NCBI RefSeq assembly: GCF_030159795.1
Contig: NZ_BSND01000003.1
Location: 310,001 to 374,000, forward strand
DNA: 64,000 bases
From: Methylophaga thalassica
GTDB lineage: Bacteria; Pseudomonadota; Gammaproteobacteria; Nitrosococcales; Methylophagaceae
Direction: 5' to 3'
Shown: positions 17,875 through 25,680 of the stretch, piece after piece
Layout of the letters: every line of letters begins with the position of its first letter
Numbering within the stretch: the stretch's first letter is position 1
Notes under the pieces: generated by a model
The model's input: only the letters and a program-made list of their open reading frames with translations
Database searches by the model: none
Told to the model about the DNA's origin: nothing
Made by a program: the position numbers and the translations under genes

Positions 17875-17901
17875 GAGTGCGGCTTCAATGCGGCCAGATC
17901 A

Positions 17902-18216
17902 TCAAAACAGCTCGCGCCCGTCCAGGTGATTCATTGGTACCATCCGCTTGTGCAGGACACCAAAAACCACCAACTGCTGCTCATGCACCACGTAATAGAT
18001 GACATGACTGACATGGGGAAAGCTCAACACCTCCGCGCCCACGTCCGGCCTGGGTTTTCCCAAGGAAGGTGTTTCCGTCAGTAGGCGAAGAGTTTGCCGG
18101 AGTTCGGACAGGTACTTTATCGATTGTGCCTCCCCCCATTGTTTTAGGGTAAAGCGGCGAATGTCGATGAGGTCAGATTGAGCATCTGGGGTTAAGCGGT
18201 AATTTGATACAGTCAT
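17902..18216 (-). CDS. parE: RelE/ParE-family toxin
   Basis: The 104-aa protein has the ParE pattern: YRLTPDAQSDLIDIRRFTLK at the N-terminus, LSELRQTLRLLTETPSLGK, and the end FPHVSHVIYYVVHEQQLVVFG with the His-Lys-Arg tail. ParE toxins usually act on gyrase and RelE on mRNA; this one looks closer to ParE. It is third in a leftward set with a Phd-type antitoxin and a small unknown gene, directly before tnpA. Several Tn3-family transposons carry such passengers in this position. Confidence 0.85.
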   Translation of the reverse strand: MTVSNYRLTPDAQSDLIDIRRFTLKQWGEAQSIKYLSELRQTLRLLTETPSLGKPRPDVGAEVLSFPHVSHVIYYVVHEQQLVVFGVLHKRMVPMNHLDGRELF

Positions 18217-18225
18217 TTGGCCGGG

Positions 18226-18504
18226 CTAATGATCCTTGGGAACATCGACAATGCCATCGGCGATACCCCGAGCCAGCATTTCCATAAGTTTGGCGAACCG
18301 ATAAAAGCCATCGTACCGCTGGCAGATGTCATCCATTTGGATGCGTGAGGTGCTGTCCATCACCCGCTTGAAAGCATCCATATAGTCATAGCAAGTTTGT
18401 AATAATTGCGCATCGCCGGTTTCGTTGCAGGGAAACCGGCGCGCGTGGTTATGGATGATTTCCACCATCTGGAGTTGTTCTGCATTAAGTTCGACAGCAG
18501 ACAT
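18226..18504 (-). CDS. Small protein between antitoxin and toxin, function unknown
   Basis: The 92-aa acidic protein starts MSAVELNAEQLQMVEII and includes CNETGDAQLLQTCYDYMDAF. I choose ATG 18504 because it begins downstream of the antitoxin stop; the longer frame would overlap the antitoxin. It lies between the Phd-type antitoxin and ParE, spaced 9 bases from the toxin. It could be a third component of the module, such as a chaperone or accessory antitoxin, but no domain is recognised. Confidence 0.65.
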   Translation of the reverse strand: MSAVELNAEQLQMVEIIHNHARRFPCNETGDAQLLQTCYDYMDAFKRVMDSTSRIQMDDICQRYDGFYRFAKLMEMLARGIADGIVDVPKDH

Positions 18505-18532
18505 TTTGCTTCCCCGAGAAATTGTATCGTTC

Positions 18533-18793
18533 CTAGTCGTGATGGCCTGATTCCAATGCATTAAAAAATGCTTCACCATCGACCAGGTTGCCTGCCGCGA
18601 TATCGGCTTTTGCCTGCGCAACCCTTGATTGCAGCAACCTCAACTTGAGCGCTTCAATGCTCTCGTACTCATCCATTGAGATAACCACGGCAACGGGCTT
18701 GCCGTTTTTATTGATCTGGATTGGCGCGCGTTGCGCTTTTAGCAGCAGGTTGCCAAACTGGGTTTTGGCTTCATTGGCCGAAAGTGTATCCAT
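18533..18793 (-). CDS. Phd/YefM-family antitoxin
   Basis: The 86-aa protein begins MDTLSANEAKTQFGNLLLKA and contains IQINKNGKPVAVVISMDEYE, the Phd/YefM DNA-binding fold. The C-terminal half (LLQSRVAQAKADIAAG) would bind toxin. Start 18793 has GGAG 8 bases upstream; the frame is open 22 codons further. Such antitoxins repress their own operon together with the toxin. It is the first gene of the leftward three-gene set. Confidence 0.87.
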   Translation of the reverse strand: MDTLSANEAKTQFGNLLLKAQRAPIQINKNGKPVAVVISMDEYESIEALKLRLLQSRVAQAKADIAAGNLVDGEAFFNALESGHHD

Positions 18794-18881
18794 TGCCTGG
18801 CTCCACATTATGAATCGTTCGATTCGTTCAGTATACTCGAACCGAGCGATCTTCGTCAAAACGCCAACGCGGTCAATTTAT

Positions 18882-18920
18882 TTGCCACGCTTGGTACGAT
18901 GACCGCGGTTAAATGCCCCC
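18882..18920. mobile_element. Probable terminal inverted repeat of a Tn3-family transposon
   Basis: On the minus strand the sequence starts GGGGGCATTTAACCGCGGTC and continues for about 38 bases to GTGGCAA, the length and GGGG start of Tn3-family ends. It lies outside the toxin-antitoxin genes, with tnpA reading away from it, as expected for one end of such an element. The matching end is not in the window because tnpA is truncated. Assignment is by pattern only. Confidence 0.5.
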
Positions 18921-18943
18921 TATTGCTGGTCGTGGCTTCAGGC

Positions 18944-18968
18944 TATAATGCTCCGTACTTAGGTACGG
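18944..18968 (+). promoter_or_regulatory. merR promoter -10 and MerR-type operator
   Basis: TATAAT at 18944-18949 is followed by CCGTAC-TTAG-GTACGG (18953-18968), the same half-sites as the merT operator at 19396-19411. Its position over the merR start region fits autorepression by MerR. Confidence 0.75.
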
Positions 18969-18983
18969 TATTAGTGGAGCATT

Positions 18984-19382
18984 ATGTATACCATCAGCCA
19001 GCTTGCCAAGTCTGCGGGCGTCAATGTCGAAACCATCCGCTACTACGAACGCCGTGGTCTTATTGAACAACCTGATAAGCCAGCAGAAGGTTACCGCCGC
19101 TATCCAGAAACCACGTTGAACCGGATTCGTTTTATTAAACGCGCCCAGGAGCTGGGGTTCTCTCTGGAGGAAATCACCAACCTGCTGGCACTGGGTGAAT
19201 CTCATTGCTCGGAGGTCCAGGAACTGGCGGAAGGTAAACTGGTCAGCGTGCGGGCAAAAATCAACGACCTGTGCCGACTGGAGCGCGTTTTAGAGGATCT
19301 AATCATCCAGTGCCGCACCAATCCCGACAACACCGCCTGTCCGATTGTGGAGTCGTTGCAACCTGATTCAGACCTTTCCTAA
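18984..19382 (+). CDS. merR: Mercury-responsive regulator MerR
   Basis: The 132-aa protein has the N-terminal MerR helix-turn-helix (TISQLAKSAGVNVETIRYYE), a long dimerisation helix, and cysteines in GESHCSEVQEL, RTNPDNTACPI and LCRLE that correspond to the Hg(II) ligands of MerR. It represses the mer promoter without metal and untwists its long spacer when Hg(II) binds. It is transcribed in the same direction as merT, unlike the divergent Tn21/Tn501 layout. Confidence 0.95.
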   Translation: MYTISQLAKSAGVNVETIRYYERRGLIEQPDKPAEGYRRYPETTLNRIRFIKRAQELGFSLEEITNLLALGESHCSEVQELAEGKLVSVRAKINDLCRLERVLEDLIIQCRTNPDNTACPIVESLQPDSDLS

Positions 19383-19389
19383 GTCGGAC

Positions 19390-19421
19390 TTGACTCCGTA
19401 CCAGAGTACGGCGTTTACACT
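19390..19421 (+). promoter_or_regulatory. merT promoter with MerR operator in a long spacer
   Basis: The -35 box TTGACT (19390-19395) is followed directly by CCGTAC-CAGA-GTACGG (19396-19411) and a -10 near TTACAC/TACACT (19415-19421). The 19-20 bp spacing and the dyad inside it are the hallmark of MerR-activated promoters. Confidence 0.88.
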
Positions 19422-19453
19422 GACTTCATTGAATGCATTTCATGGAGTCCGCC

Positions 19454-19813
19454 ATGCCCGCAAAAGACGAATTCACCAAAAATAATTTACCCCTGATAGG
19501 CGGTGTGCTGGCTGCGGTTGGCGCCAGTCTTTGCTGCGTTGGCCCGTTCGTTTTACTCACACTGGGGATCAGTGGTGCCTGGATCGGAAACTTGACCCAG
19601 CTGGAGCCGTATCGTCCCGTCTTTATTGTGATCGTGGTGTTGCTGTTTGGTTGGGCGGGCTGGCAGATCCACCGTCCCGTTGAGGCCTGCGAGCCGGGCA
19701 CCGCCTGCGCCGTACCGCAAACGCACAAGCGCCGGCGGGTAATTTTCTGGATCACGACCATCATCGCGCTGATTCTTGTCACCAGCAGCTACTGGATTCC
19801 CCTGATGGTTTAA
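19454..19813 (+). CDS. merT: Mercuric ion transporter MerT
   Basis: The 119-aa inner-membrane protein has three hydrophobic segments, the Cys pair ASLCCVGPFVLL in the first, and a second Cys pair in CEPGTAC in the cytoplasmic loop, as in MerT. It takes Hg(II) from MerP and brings it into the cytoplasm. The start 19454 is chosen because GGAG lies 7 bases before it. With no reductase gene nearby, import alone would be harmful unless merA is elsewhere. Confidence 0.93.
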   Translation: MPAKDEFTKNNLPLIGGVLAAVGASLCCVGPFVLLTLGISGAWIGNLTQLEPYRPVFIVIVVLLFGWAGWQIHRPVEACEPGTACAVPQTHKRRRVIFWITTIIALILVTSSYWIPLMV

Positions 19814-19854
19814 AAATCGGTTGCCCAAGACATTGGATAACACTGGAGTGAATC

Positions 19855-20142
19855 ATGCACAAAATCGCAATAGCCCTTTTACTCACCCTTGCCAGCTCGT
19901 CAGCCTGGGCTAAACCTCAGACCGTTACGTTGAGCCTGCCAACCATGAACTGCGCGATGTGTCCGATCACAGTCAAGAAAGCCCTTAACAAAGTAAGTGG
20001 CGTTACGGAAGCCGAGGTCAGCTACGAACACAAGCAGGCTGTGGTCACTTTTGAGGATACTCAGACCAGCGCAGGGAAGCTCATGGAAGCGACAACCCAA
20101 GCCGGTTATCCATCAACCCTTGTGGAAACAGAAACACCATGA
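19855..20142 (+). CDS. merP: Periplasmic mercury-binding protein MerP
   Basis: The 95-aa protein has a signal peptide (to SAWA) and a heavy-metal-associated domain with TMNCAMCPITVKKAL, where the two cysteines bind Hg(II). It hands mercury to MerT. It overlaps the next gene by 4 bases (ATGA). Confidence 0.95.
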   Translation: MHKIAIALLLTLASSSAWAKPQTVTLSLPTMNCAMCPITVKKALNKVSGVTEAEVSYEHKQAVVTFEDTQTSAGKLMEATTQAGYPSTLVETETP

Positions 20143-20369
20143 CCTCAAATGTGATTTTACAATCGGAACTGACCTGTCCGGAATGTGGCCATAAGAAGAT
20201 CGAAACCATGCCAACGGATGCCTGCCAGTGGTTCTATGAGTGCGAACACTGCCATAGCCTACTGAAGCCATTGCCAGGTGACTGTTGTGTGTATTGCTCC
20301 TATGGCTCCGTACCATGCCCACCCATTCAATGCGCCTCAGATAATCACGGTAATGGGTCTTGCTGCTGA
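20139..20369 (+). CDS. GDCCVxC-domain protein of the mer operon
   Basis: The 76-aa protein is full of cysteines: CPECGHKK, CQWFYECEHCH, the diagnostic GDCCVYC, and SCC at the end. Proteins with this motif are often encoded beside merT and merP and are thought to bind mercury or zinc. Overlap with merP suggests coupled translation. merA would be expected in this operon, but none follows, so the operon ends here. Confidence 0.85.
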   Translation: MTSNVILQSELTCPECGHKKIETMPTDACQWFYECEHCHSLLKPLPGDCCVYCSYGSVPCPPIQCASDNHGNGSCC

Positions 20370-20532
20370 CTGCCCGTGAAGAAGCGACTTCAACATAGAA
20401 CCTAACGGTGAATTTGAGATAAAACCAATTCATATACACTTATCAGTATATACGTTACGACATATATGTCATAGTAGATATGTATGCTGGCCTCTCCAAC
20501 TGATTGACCTGATTATCTACGGAGATACCAAC
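20370..20532 (+). promoter_or_regulatory. Intergenic region with dyad upstream of the small secreted gene
   Basis: An AT-rich stretch contains a perfect 12-bp palindrome GACATATATGTC (20459-20470) and several similar ATATA elements (20432-20480). This placement fits an operator for a metalloregulator of the ArsR type. The second copy of the gene has its own, diverged, CATATATG-rich region (49582-49620). No gene is seen here. Confidence 0.4.
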
Positions 20533-20698
20533 GTGAAACGCATGATTTTAGGACTCACCTTGATGGCTTGCAGCGCACTGAGCGTTGCCAGCGACTACAA
20601 CCTACCCGGATTTGTCACTGAAATTGAAGATGGGCGCCTGTGGGTGTTCAAAAAAGACTCAAAAGAGCTTGAGGAGTTCAAGAAGCACGGTGAACCTG
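20506..20698 (+). repeat. Left copy of a 193-bp direct repeat flanking the quality-control island
   Basis: By eye, positions 20506-20698 are identical to 49645-49837, covering the ribosome-binding site and most of the small secreted gene. The two copies are 29,139 bp apart in direct orientation and bracket the whole heat-shock island. Confidence 0.93.
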
Positions 20699-20802
20699 CT
20701 AAACAATTTAGCAATATTGGCGCAGGCCCCAATGGTATGACCGTCAAGTCAGCCGATCAGGCCACGCTGGACGCGTACTTGAAAGCGTATAAAAACCAGT
20801 AA
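20533..20802 (+). CDS. Small secreted protein, function unknown
   Basis: The 89-aa protein starts at GTG with ACGGAG upstream (an ATG follows three codons later). It has a signal peptide (to LSVAS) and a mature part of about 68 aa with GFVTEIEDGRLWVFKKDS. No cysteine remains in the mature part. It lies between the mer genes and an arsC remnant and has a possible metal-regulator dyad upstream, so a role in metal response is a guess. A truncated second copy lies at 49672-49875. Confidence 0.75.
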   Translation: MKRMILGLTLMACSALSVASDYNLPGFVTEIEDGRLWVFKKDSKELEEFKKHGEPAKQFSNIGAGPNGMTVKSADQATLDAYLKAYKNQ

Positions 20803-20849
20803 ACCGCGGAGCTTTAAAAGCCCCCTTATCAGATTCAAGGCGGTACAAC

Positions 20850-20948
20850 ATGAAGCGATCCATTTTGTTTGTGTGTACGGGAAATTCAGCCCGCTCCCGA
20901 CGACCGTCGCCGTCACCATATTTGGGTTCAGTGAGATACAGTAGCGAA
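20850..20948 (+). pseudogene. arsC remnant (low-molecular-weight phosphatase type), first 16-17 codons
   Basis: The frame begins MKRSILFVCTGNSARSR, the start of an arsenate reductase of the LMW-phosphatase type with its CTGNSARS active-site loop. After about position 20898 the sequence changes to an unrelated tail with a stop at 20946-20948. It marks the left break point where the quality-control island joins an older ars locus. Confidence 0.7.
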
Positions 20949-21068
20949 TAGGCGTTATAATTCAGGCATATATCGAAAAGCCTCATACTTCAGCAAAGCT
21001 GATTAAATGACAAATAATTGACACCATGATAATGTCAAGAAGTAAAATTAATACAGTAGCCATCACCA

Positions 21069-21728
21069 ATGACTAATCATTCCAAACTGGACGAAATTCT
21101 ACAGCGCTTACGTAAAGCCGAAGATGATCTGGCGCAAGAACTGGATCGCTTGGTCGCGGAGAAGCGCAAGCAATTCCATTATACGCTTCGTCACGGCCGT
21201 ATTATCTTCGAAAAAAACGTACGAAATTTGCAGCGAAAGCAGCGATTAGGCTCTTGGCGCTACATTAAAAATGCACCGTGGAAAGTGATTTTATCTGCTC
21301 CGGTGATATATGGCATGATCGTTCCTCTCGTTTTGCTGGACTTAACCATTACCTTTTATCAACAGGTTTGTTTTCGGGTTTATGGTATCCCTCGTGTAAA
21401 GCGCAGCGATTATATCGCCATTGACCGCCATTATCTCAGTTACCTGAATATGGTAGAAAAACTCAATTGTGTGTATTGTGGGTATGGCAATGGTTTAATG
21501 TCCTATGCGCGTGAAATTACGGCGCGGACCGAGCAATTCTGGTGCCCTATTAAACATGCTCGTAAGCTACGCGATAGTCATCAACGAACGGCTCGCTTCT
21601 TCGACTATGGGGATGCAGACGCCTGGCGTAACAACTTAAAAACGCTACGTGAGAATTGGGATGACGATGTGCCTAGCCCCGTGCGCATTATCGATCCGTC
21701 AAACACCCATAATTCAGAAAAGGAGTAA
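21069..21728 (+). CDS. Conserved membrane-associated protein with Cys motif, unknown function
   Basis: The 219-aa protein has a charged, coiled-coil-like N-terminus (residues 1-60), a hydrophobic segment of about 25 aa (VILSAPVIYGMIVPLVLLDL), and a C-terminal part with CVYCGYGNGLMSYAREITAR and a later FWCPIKHAR that could bind a metal through three cysteines and a histidine. It is the first intact gene of the island. I do not recognise a named family. Confidence 0.75.
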   Translation: MTNHSKLDEILQRLRKAEDDLAQELDRLVAEKRKQFHYTLRHGRIIFEKNVRNLQRKQRLGSWRYIKNAPWKVILSAPVIYGMIVPLVLLDLTITFYQQVCFRVYGIPRVKRSDYIAIDRHYLSYLNMVEKLNCVYCGYGNGLMSYAREITARTEQFWCPIKHARKLRDSHQRTARFFDYGDADAWRNNLKTLRENWDDDVPSPVRIIDPSNTHNSEKE

Positions 21729-21755
21729 GCAGTTGAAGGGAACAGAACTGGACTA

Positions 21756-22441
21756 TTGCCGCCTATGATCCGATCCAAACTCGCCATCACACGTCTCATT
21801 GCTTTACCCTATACCTTACTGCTTTTGCTCTATTTGCTGGTAGTTGGGGGAGGCAGTTTTTGGCTTTATGGGGAGGTAAAGTCCGCTGAAACGGCGATTC
21901 TTATTAACAAGCTGATGGTGAATATCCAGCCTTTGGCAGAACGTTTACGTGAGACTGACGCGATCAGCGCCGCTCGTGAGAGCCAGTCATGGCTGATTGA
22001 TGATGTAAACAAGCTATATAATAAGCTGGATTCCTTACGCAATATTACGGTGAGGGATAAAGAGCAGGGGTACCAACTTCTCCCTAACATGAAGGGGGAC
22101 GCTGTAAACGCGCTTGCGGAAGATGCCACCGCAGCAAGGCAGGAGTCACAGGTTGATAGCAGCAAGCGCTTTCAGGAAGAGACAGGGGAGTTATTTAAAT
22201 ACAGCTTTGATGTGAGTGCGCCAGGCCAGTCTTTGACGCGCTTGGAGTTCTCCTTTGACCGTCAAACCCTGCTGGATGATCTGGATCGGCAATTGTCAGC
22301 AATCAACCATGCCATATTATTGTTTGCTCTGGCGGGCGCTGTCAGTATCGCCCTGGCCGTGTTAATAACTCTCTTCGCCATGCGTACGACACGCAATCTG
22401 GAGAGTCATTTCCAGGGGATTTACCAGCGGGTGGAGAAAAA
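21756..22441 (+). pseudogene. Sensor histidine kinase, N-terminal fragment
   Basis: The frame encodes two membrane segments (LPYTLLLLLYLLVVGGGSFW and ILLFALAGAVSIALAVLITL) around a periplasmic domain of about 140 aa, then the start of a cytoplasmic linker (TRNLESHFQGIYQRVE). This is the sensing half of a two-component kinase. The histidine and ATP-binding domains are missing. At about 22430-22441 it joins in another frame the end of a response regulator, so a deletion removed the end of the kinase gene and the start of the regulator gene. Confidence 0.8.
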
Positions 22442-23008
22442 GAAATCGTTGTCGATGTACGTATCATTGCCGCTACCCACAGAAACCTGGAAGAAAGTGC
22501 TGCTGCGGGTCAGTTTCGAGAAGATTTATTGTTTCGCTTGAATGTGTTGCCACTGTTTATTCCCCGTTTGCGCGACCGTTCAGCGGATATCGAAATGTTG
22601 GCCAGCGCTTTTTTGAAGAAGCAGCTTGAGCAAGATATAAAGAATGAAGGTGGCCCGGTTATTACTCCGGTATTTTCCGACGAAGCGTTGGCTGCTCTGA
22701 AAGCCTATCATTGGCCTGGTAATGTGCGTGAGTTACGCAACATGATGACGAGGCTATCGGTTCGCTTGCCAACCGGTGTTCGGGAGATCAGTGCTGAACT
22801 CATTCGGCGGCTATTGCCTAAAAGTAGTAGCCAGCGGGCTGGCCCCGTGGATGAAGGCGTATTTATTCCTAAGGGTACAACACTAGCCGATGCGGAATGG
22901 CTACTCATTGATGCGGCGTTGAAACAGGCGAACTTTAATCGTAGTAAAGCAGCAGAGTTATTAGGCATTGGGGAGCGTACACTTCGCCGTAAGCTGAATG
23001 GTAATTAG
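22442..23008 (+). pseudogene. Sigma-54 response regulator, C-terminal fragment
   Basis: From 22442 the frame reads EIVVDVRIIAATHRNLEESA, a conserved stretch after Walker B of NtrC-family AAA+ domains. WPGNVRELRN and a Fis-type helix-turn-helix (FNRSKAAELLGIGERTLRRK) follow. The receiver domain, Walker A, Walker B and GAFTGA loop are all absent. A TTG at 22529 could start a 159-aa peptide, but no ribosome-binding site supports it. The remaining part might still bind DNA. Confidence 0.82.
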
Positions 23009-23038
23009 CCTGAAAAGGTTAGCTTGTGTTTAAAAGTA

Positions 23039-24481
23039 ATGGATGCTGTTGATTGGTCAGTGGGAGAGATATTGTGGGTAAGCTCCTGGCTTGCCGCTTG
23101 CTTCACAGTGCCCAGTGTTCTGTTTCATCGTGCCGGTCGTCCAATAGCTGCCTTAAGCTGGCTTCTGGCGCTGTTTGCCCTGCCGTTTCTTTCTACACTT
23201 GTCTGGTGGTGTTTCGGTCGTACCCATTTGCAGCGACGAAGCAAACGGAAGCGAGAAGCTGGGCAGTTAACTTCAAAGGGGTTACGTGAAACTCGAAACC
23301 GGCTTGATCAGCTTTCCGGCGAATCGTTCCTTGCCTCCATGTCTGCTCTTCCAGTTAGCCAACTGCCTTTGGCGCTTCAGGAGGGCGTGTTTCCTCCTAC
23401 TACAGGCAATAACGTCGTGCTTTTGGAGGGAGCGAAAAATGCCCATCAGGCATGGTATGAGCTGGTAGAGCAAGCAAATTATCATCTTCATTTATTATTT
23501 TACATTTGGTGTGATGACAAGGTAGGCCGGACGCTACGCGATCAATTGATCGTGAAAGCGCAACAGGGCGTTTCGGTTCGAGTGCTCTATGATGCGGTGG
23601 GATCATTCGATCTCCCGAATGATTTTTTTGAGGCGTTAATCCACGCTGGCGGGAAAGTTGCGAAATTTCTACCTGTAACACTTCTTCGCGCCCCTTTGCT
23701 CAACTTTCGTAATCATCGAAAACTACTGATTGCTGATGGTCATGCCGCCTATACCGGTGGAATCAATGTGGGTGACGAATACCTGGCGTGGCAGGATATT
23801 GGCATAACGTTGTCCGGGGCGGGAGTGAATCAGTTGCAAGAGGTATTTGTGGAAGACTGGTTTTATTGTACCGGTGAAGAGTTAACGGACGCCGACTATT
23901 TCTGTCGTTATGATCTCCACCACACTGTTAGCGATACTGCGACCTGTTCGGTGATAGCAAGTGGGCCAGACCAACATTTCAATGCCACACGTGAGATGGT
24001 ATTTTTGACCATCACTCAGGCGCGTTCACGACTCTGGATAGCAACACCCTACTTTATCCCCGATGAAGCCTTACTATTAGCACTGCGAACAGCCGTTTAT
24101 CGTGGGGTGGATGTCAGAATTCTCGTACCTAGGGACAGTGACTCACGCTTGTGTCAACGGGCTTCGCGTGCTTATTACACGGAATTGTTGGAGGCTGGCG
24201 TTCTAATTAACGAATACCGTGGCATGCTGCATGCCAAAGCGACACTGATTGATAATCAGGGAGTGCTCATCGGTAGTGCCAACCTGGACTCCCGTAGCTT
24301 TAAGCTGAACTTTGAGTTGAGCGCTGTCCTTTCCTCAGAAAGCTTATGCCGCCAGCTGCAAGCTTGGTACGAAGGTTTGCTTGCTTCCAGTGACCGTGTT
24401 TTTAGATCAGACCTTGATCGTGTTGGCTATGGAGATCGCATGGTCATCAGCCTGGCTCACCTCCTTAGTCCGCTACTTTAA
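23039..24481 (+). CDS. cls: Cardiolipin synthase-type phospholipase D family protein
   Basis: The protein is 480 aa from ATG 23039 (the frame is open from a TTG at 23024). It has two N-terminal membrane segments and two HKD motifs: NHRKLLIADGHAAYTGG near residue 235 and LHAKATLIDNQGVLIGSANL near residue 400. Such enzymes make cardiolipin from phosphatidylglycerol in the inner membrane. Its place at the head of the island suggests membrane adaptation to heat or other stress. Confidence 0.9.
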   Translation: MDAVDWSVGEILWVSSWLAACFTVPSVLFHRAGRPIAALSWLLALFALPFLSTLVWWCFGRTHLQRRSKRKREAGQLTSKGLRETRNRLDQLSGESFLASMSALPVSQLPLALQEGVFPPTTGNNVVLLEGAKNAHQAWYELVEQANYHLHLLFYIWCDDKVGRTLRDQLIVKAQQGVSVRVLYDAVGSFDLPNDFFEALIHAGGKVAKFLPVTLLRAPLLNFRNHRKLLIADGHAAYTGGINVGDEYLAWQDIGITLSGAGVNQLQEVFVEDWFYCTGEELTDADYFCRYDLHHTVSDTATCSVIASGPDQHFNATREMVFLTITQARSRLWIATPYFIPDEALLLALRTAVYRGVDVRILVPRDSDSRLCQRASRAYYTELLEAGVLINEYRGMLHAKATLIDNQGVLIGSANLDSRSFKLNFELSAVLSSESLCRQLQAWYEGLLASSDRVFRSDLDRVGYGDRMVISLAHLLSPLL

Positions 24482-24712
24482 CAAGTCGCATTTGGCGACA
24501 GCCTCCATTTTCAGTTCAGAAGAATAGCCTGCGGCCAACATGGCCGCTGCCGGGGTGGCCATATCGGCCATATTGGCCTTGCAATAATCGTCGCTTGAAA
24601 AATAATCCTTTAAAAACAATAGTATAGTGTTGGCATGGTGGTTGCTGTATAAGTCCTGCCTTGTCTCGCAGGGCGTGGTTTACTGATCACTTTTTAGTAG
24701 AAGGAGAGGAAT
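24482..24712 (+). promoter_or_regulatory. Leader of the hsp20 operon with GGCC-rich inverted repeats
   Basis: The stem GCGGCC/GGCCGC (24531-24536 and 24542-24547) is followed by a cluster of GGCCATAT repeats (to 24578). A CTTGAA hexamer near 24595 resembles a heat-shock sigma-factor -35, but no matching -10 was found. A strong GGAGAGGA precedes hsp20. Confidence 0.4.
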
Positions 24713-25156
24713 ATGGCTGGTTATCTAACAGGCTTCGACAACGATTTTTTCAGTCAATTTGATCAATTGCGCCGACAAATGAATCGGCTATTCGGTGAGT
24801 CTGCGGGGGCTGCCGGGATTCGTTCGGTTGCAGCGGGCACATACCCGGCAATCAACGTTGGCGCATCAACTAAGCAGGTAGATGTTTATGTGTTTGCTGC
24901 TGGCCTTGACCCCGAGCAACTGCAGATTTCATTGCAACAAAACCTGCTGACAATAGCAGGGGAACGCAAGCTCCAGTTGGCAGAGGGCGTACAAGCCTAT
25001 CGGCGAGAGCGATTCAGTGGTGCTTTTAAGCGCACACTTGCGTTGCCTGAGGATGTCAACCCTGATGCGGTTGAAGCCACCTATCGAGACGGCGTTTTGC
25101 ATATTGTTGTGCAGCGCAAAGAGGAAGTTCAGCCACGCAAGATTGAAGTCAAATAA
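24713..25156 (+). CDS. hsp20: Small heat-shock protein, Hsp20 family (first copy)
   Basis: The 147-aa protein has an IbpA-like N-terminus (FFSQFDQLRRQMNRLF) and an alpha-crystallin domain with GLDPEQLQISLQQNLLTIAG and the AxLPEDVNPD/ATYRDGVLHI signature. It ends in a charged tail shared with the next gene (EVQPRKIEVK). Small Hsps bind unfolding proteins without ATP and pass them to DnaK and ClpB, both encoded in this island. It is followed after 51 bases by a second Hsp20 gene. Confidence 0.96.
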   Translation: MAGYLTGFDNDFFSQFDQLRRQMNRLFGESAGAAGIRSVAAGTYPAINVGASTKQVDVYVFAAGLDPEQLQISLQQNLLTIAGERKLQLAEGVQAYRRERFSGAFKRTLALPEDVNPDAVEATYRDGVLHIVVQRKEEVQPRKIEVK

Positions 25157-25207
25157 ATTCTACAAACATACCAGTATTAATAATCAGGTATTGAAGGAGT
25201 AAGAAAA

Positions 25208-25594
25208 ATGAGCGACAGCAAAACTGTGCAGCCAGCAGAGTCAGCTGCTGAAGTTAAGAACGAAGTGATATTGCGTCCATCAGTAGACATCTATGAAGAC
25301 GCTAAGGGTATCACCCTAAAAGCAGATCTTCCGGGTGTATCAAAAGAGGGGCTTGGTATCGAGCTCGACGGCGAAACACTGACTATAGAGGCCACGCTGG
25401 ATATTGATATGCCGGAAAGTATGACGGCGCTTTATGCAGATGTGAACGGAACTCGTTATGTACGCAGCTTTGCTCTCAGCAGTGAGTTGGAAACGGGAAA
25501 CATTAATGCCGAAATGAAAAATGGTGAATTGACGCTGACCATCCCCAAGCGAGAAGAAGTGCAGCCACGCAAGATTGAAATAAAAGCCGGTTGA
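25208..25594 (+). CDS. hsp20: Small heat-shock protein, Hsp20 family (second copy)
   Basis: The 128-aa protein has an alpha-crystallin domain (SVDIYEDAKGITLKADLPGV, then MKNGELTLTIPKRE) and the same C-terminal EVQPRKIE tail as its neighbour. It is only distantly similar to the first copy elsewhere, so it is an old duplicate and may form mixed oligomers with it. Shine-Dalgarno AAGGAG. Confidence 0.95.
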   Translation: MSDSKTVQPAESAAEVKNEVILRPSVDIYEDAKGITLKADLPGVSKEGLGIELDGETLTIEATLDIDMPESMTALYADVNGTRYVRSFALSSELETGNINAEMKNGELTLTIPKREEVQPRKIEIKAG

Positions 25595-25680
25595 TTACTT
25601 TAGCGGTGCAGCCTTGAGCTGTACCGCCTTTCCGGTCGTTTTAAGTTATTTATTTGTTCATCTCTCGTGAGGGAGTGTTA

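Noticed and set aside
22529-23008. Sigma-54 regulator tail as an intact gene
   Set aside because: The coding similarity extends upstream of the TTG at 22529 to 22442, in a frame with no start and no AAA+ core, so it is a fragment.
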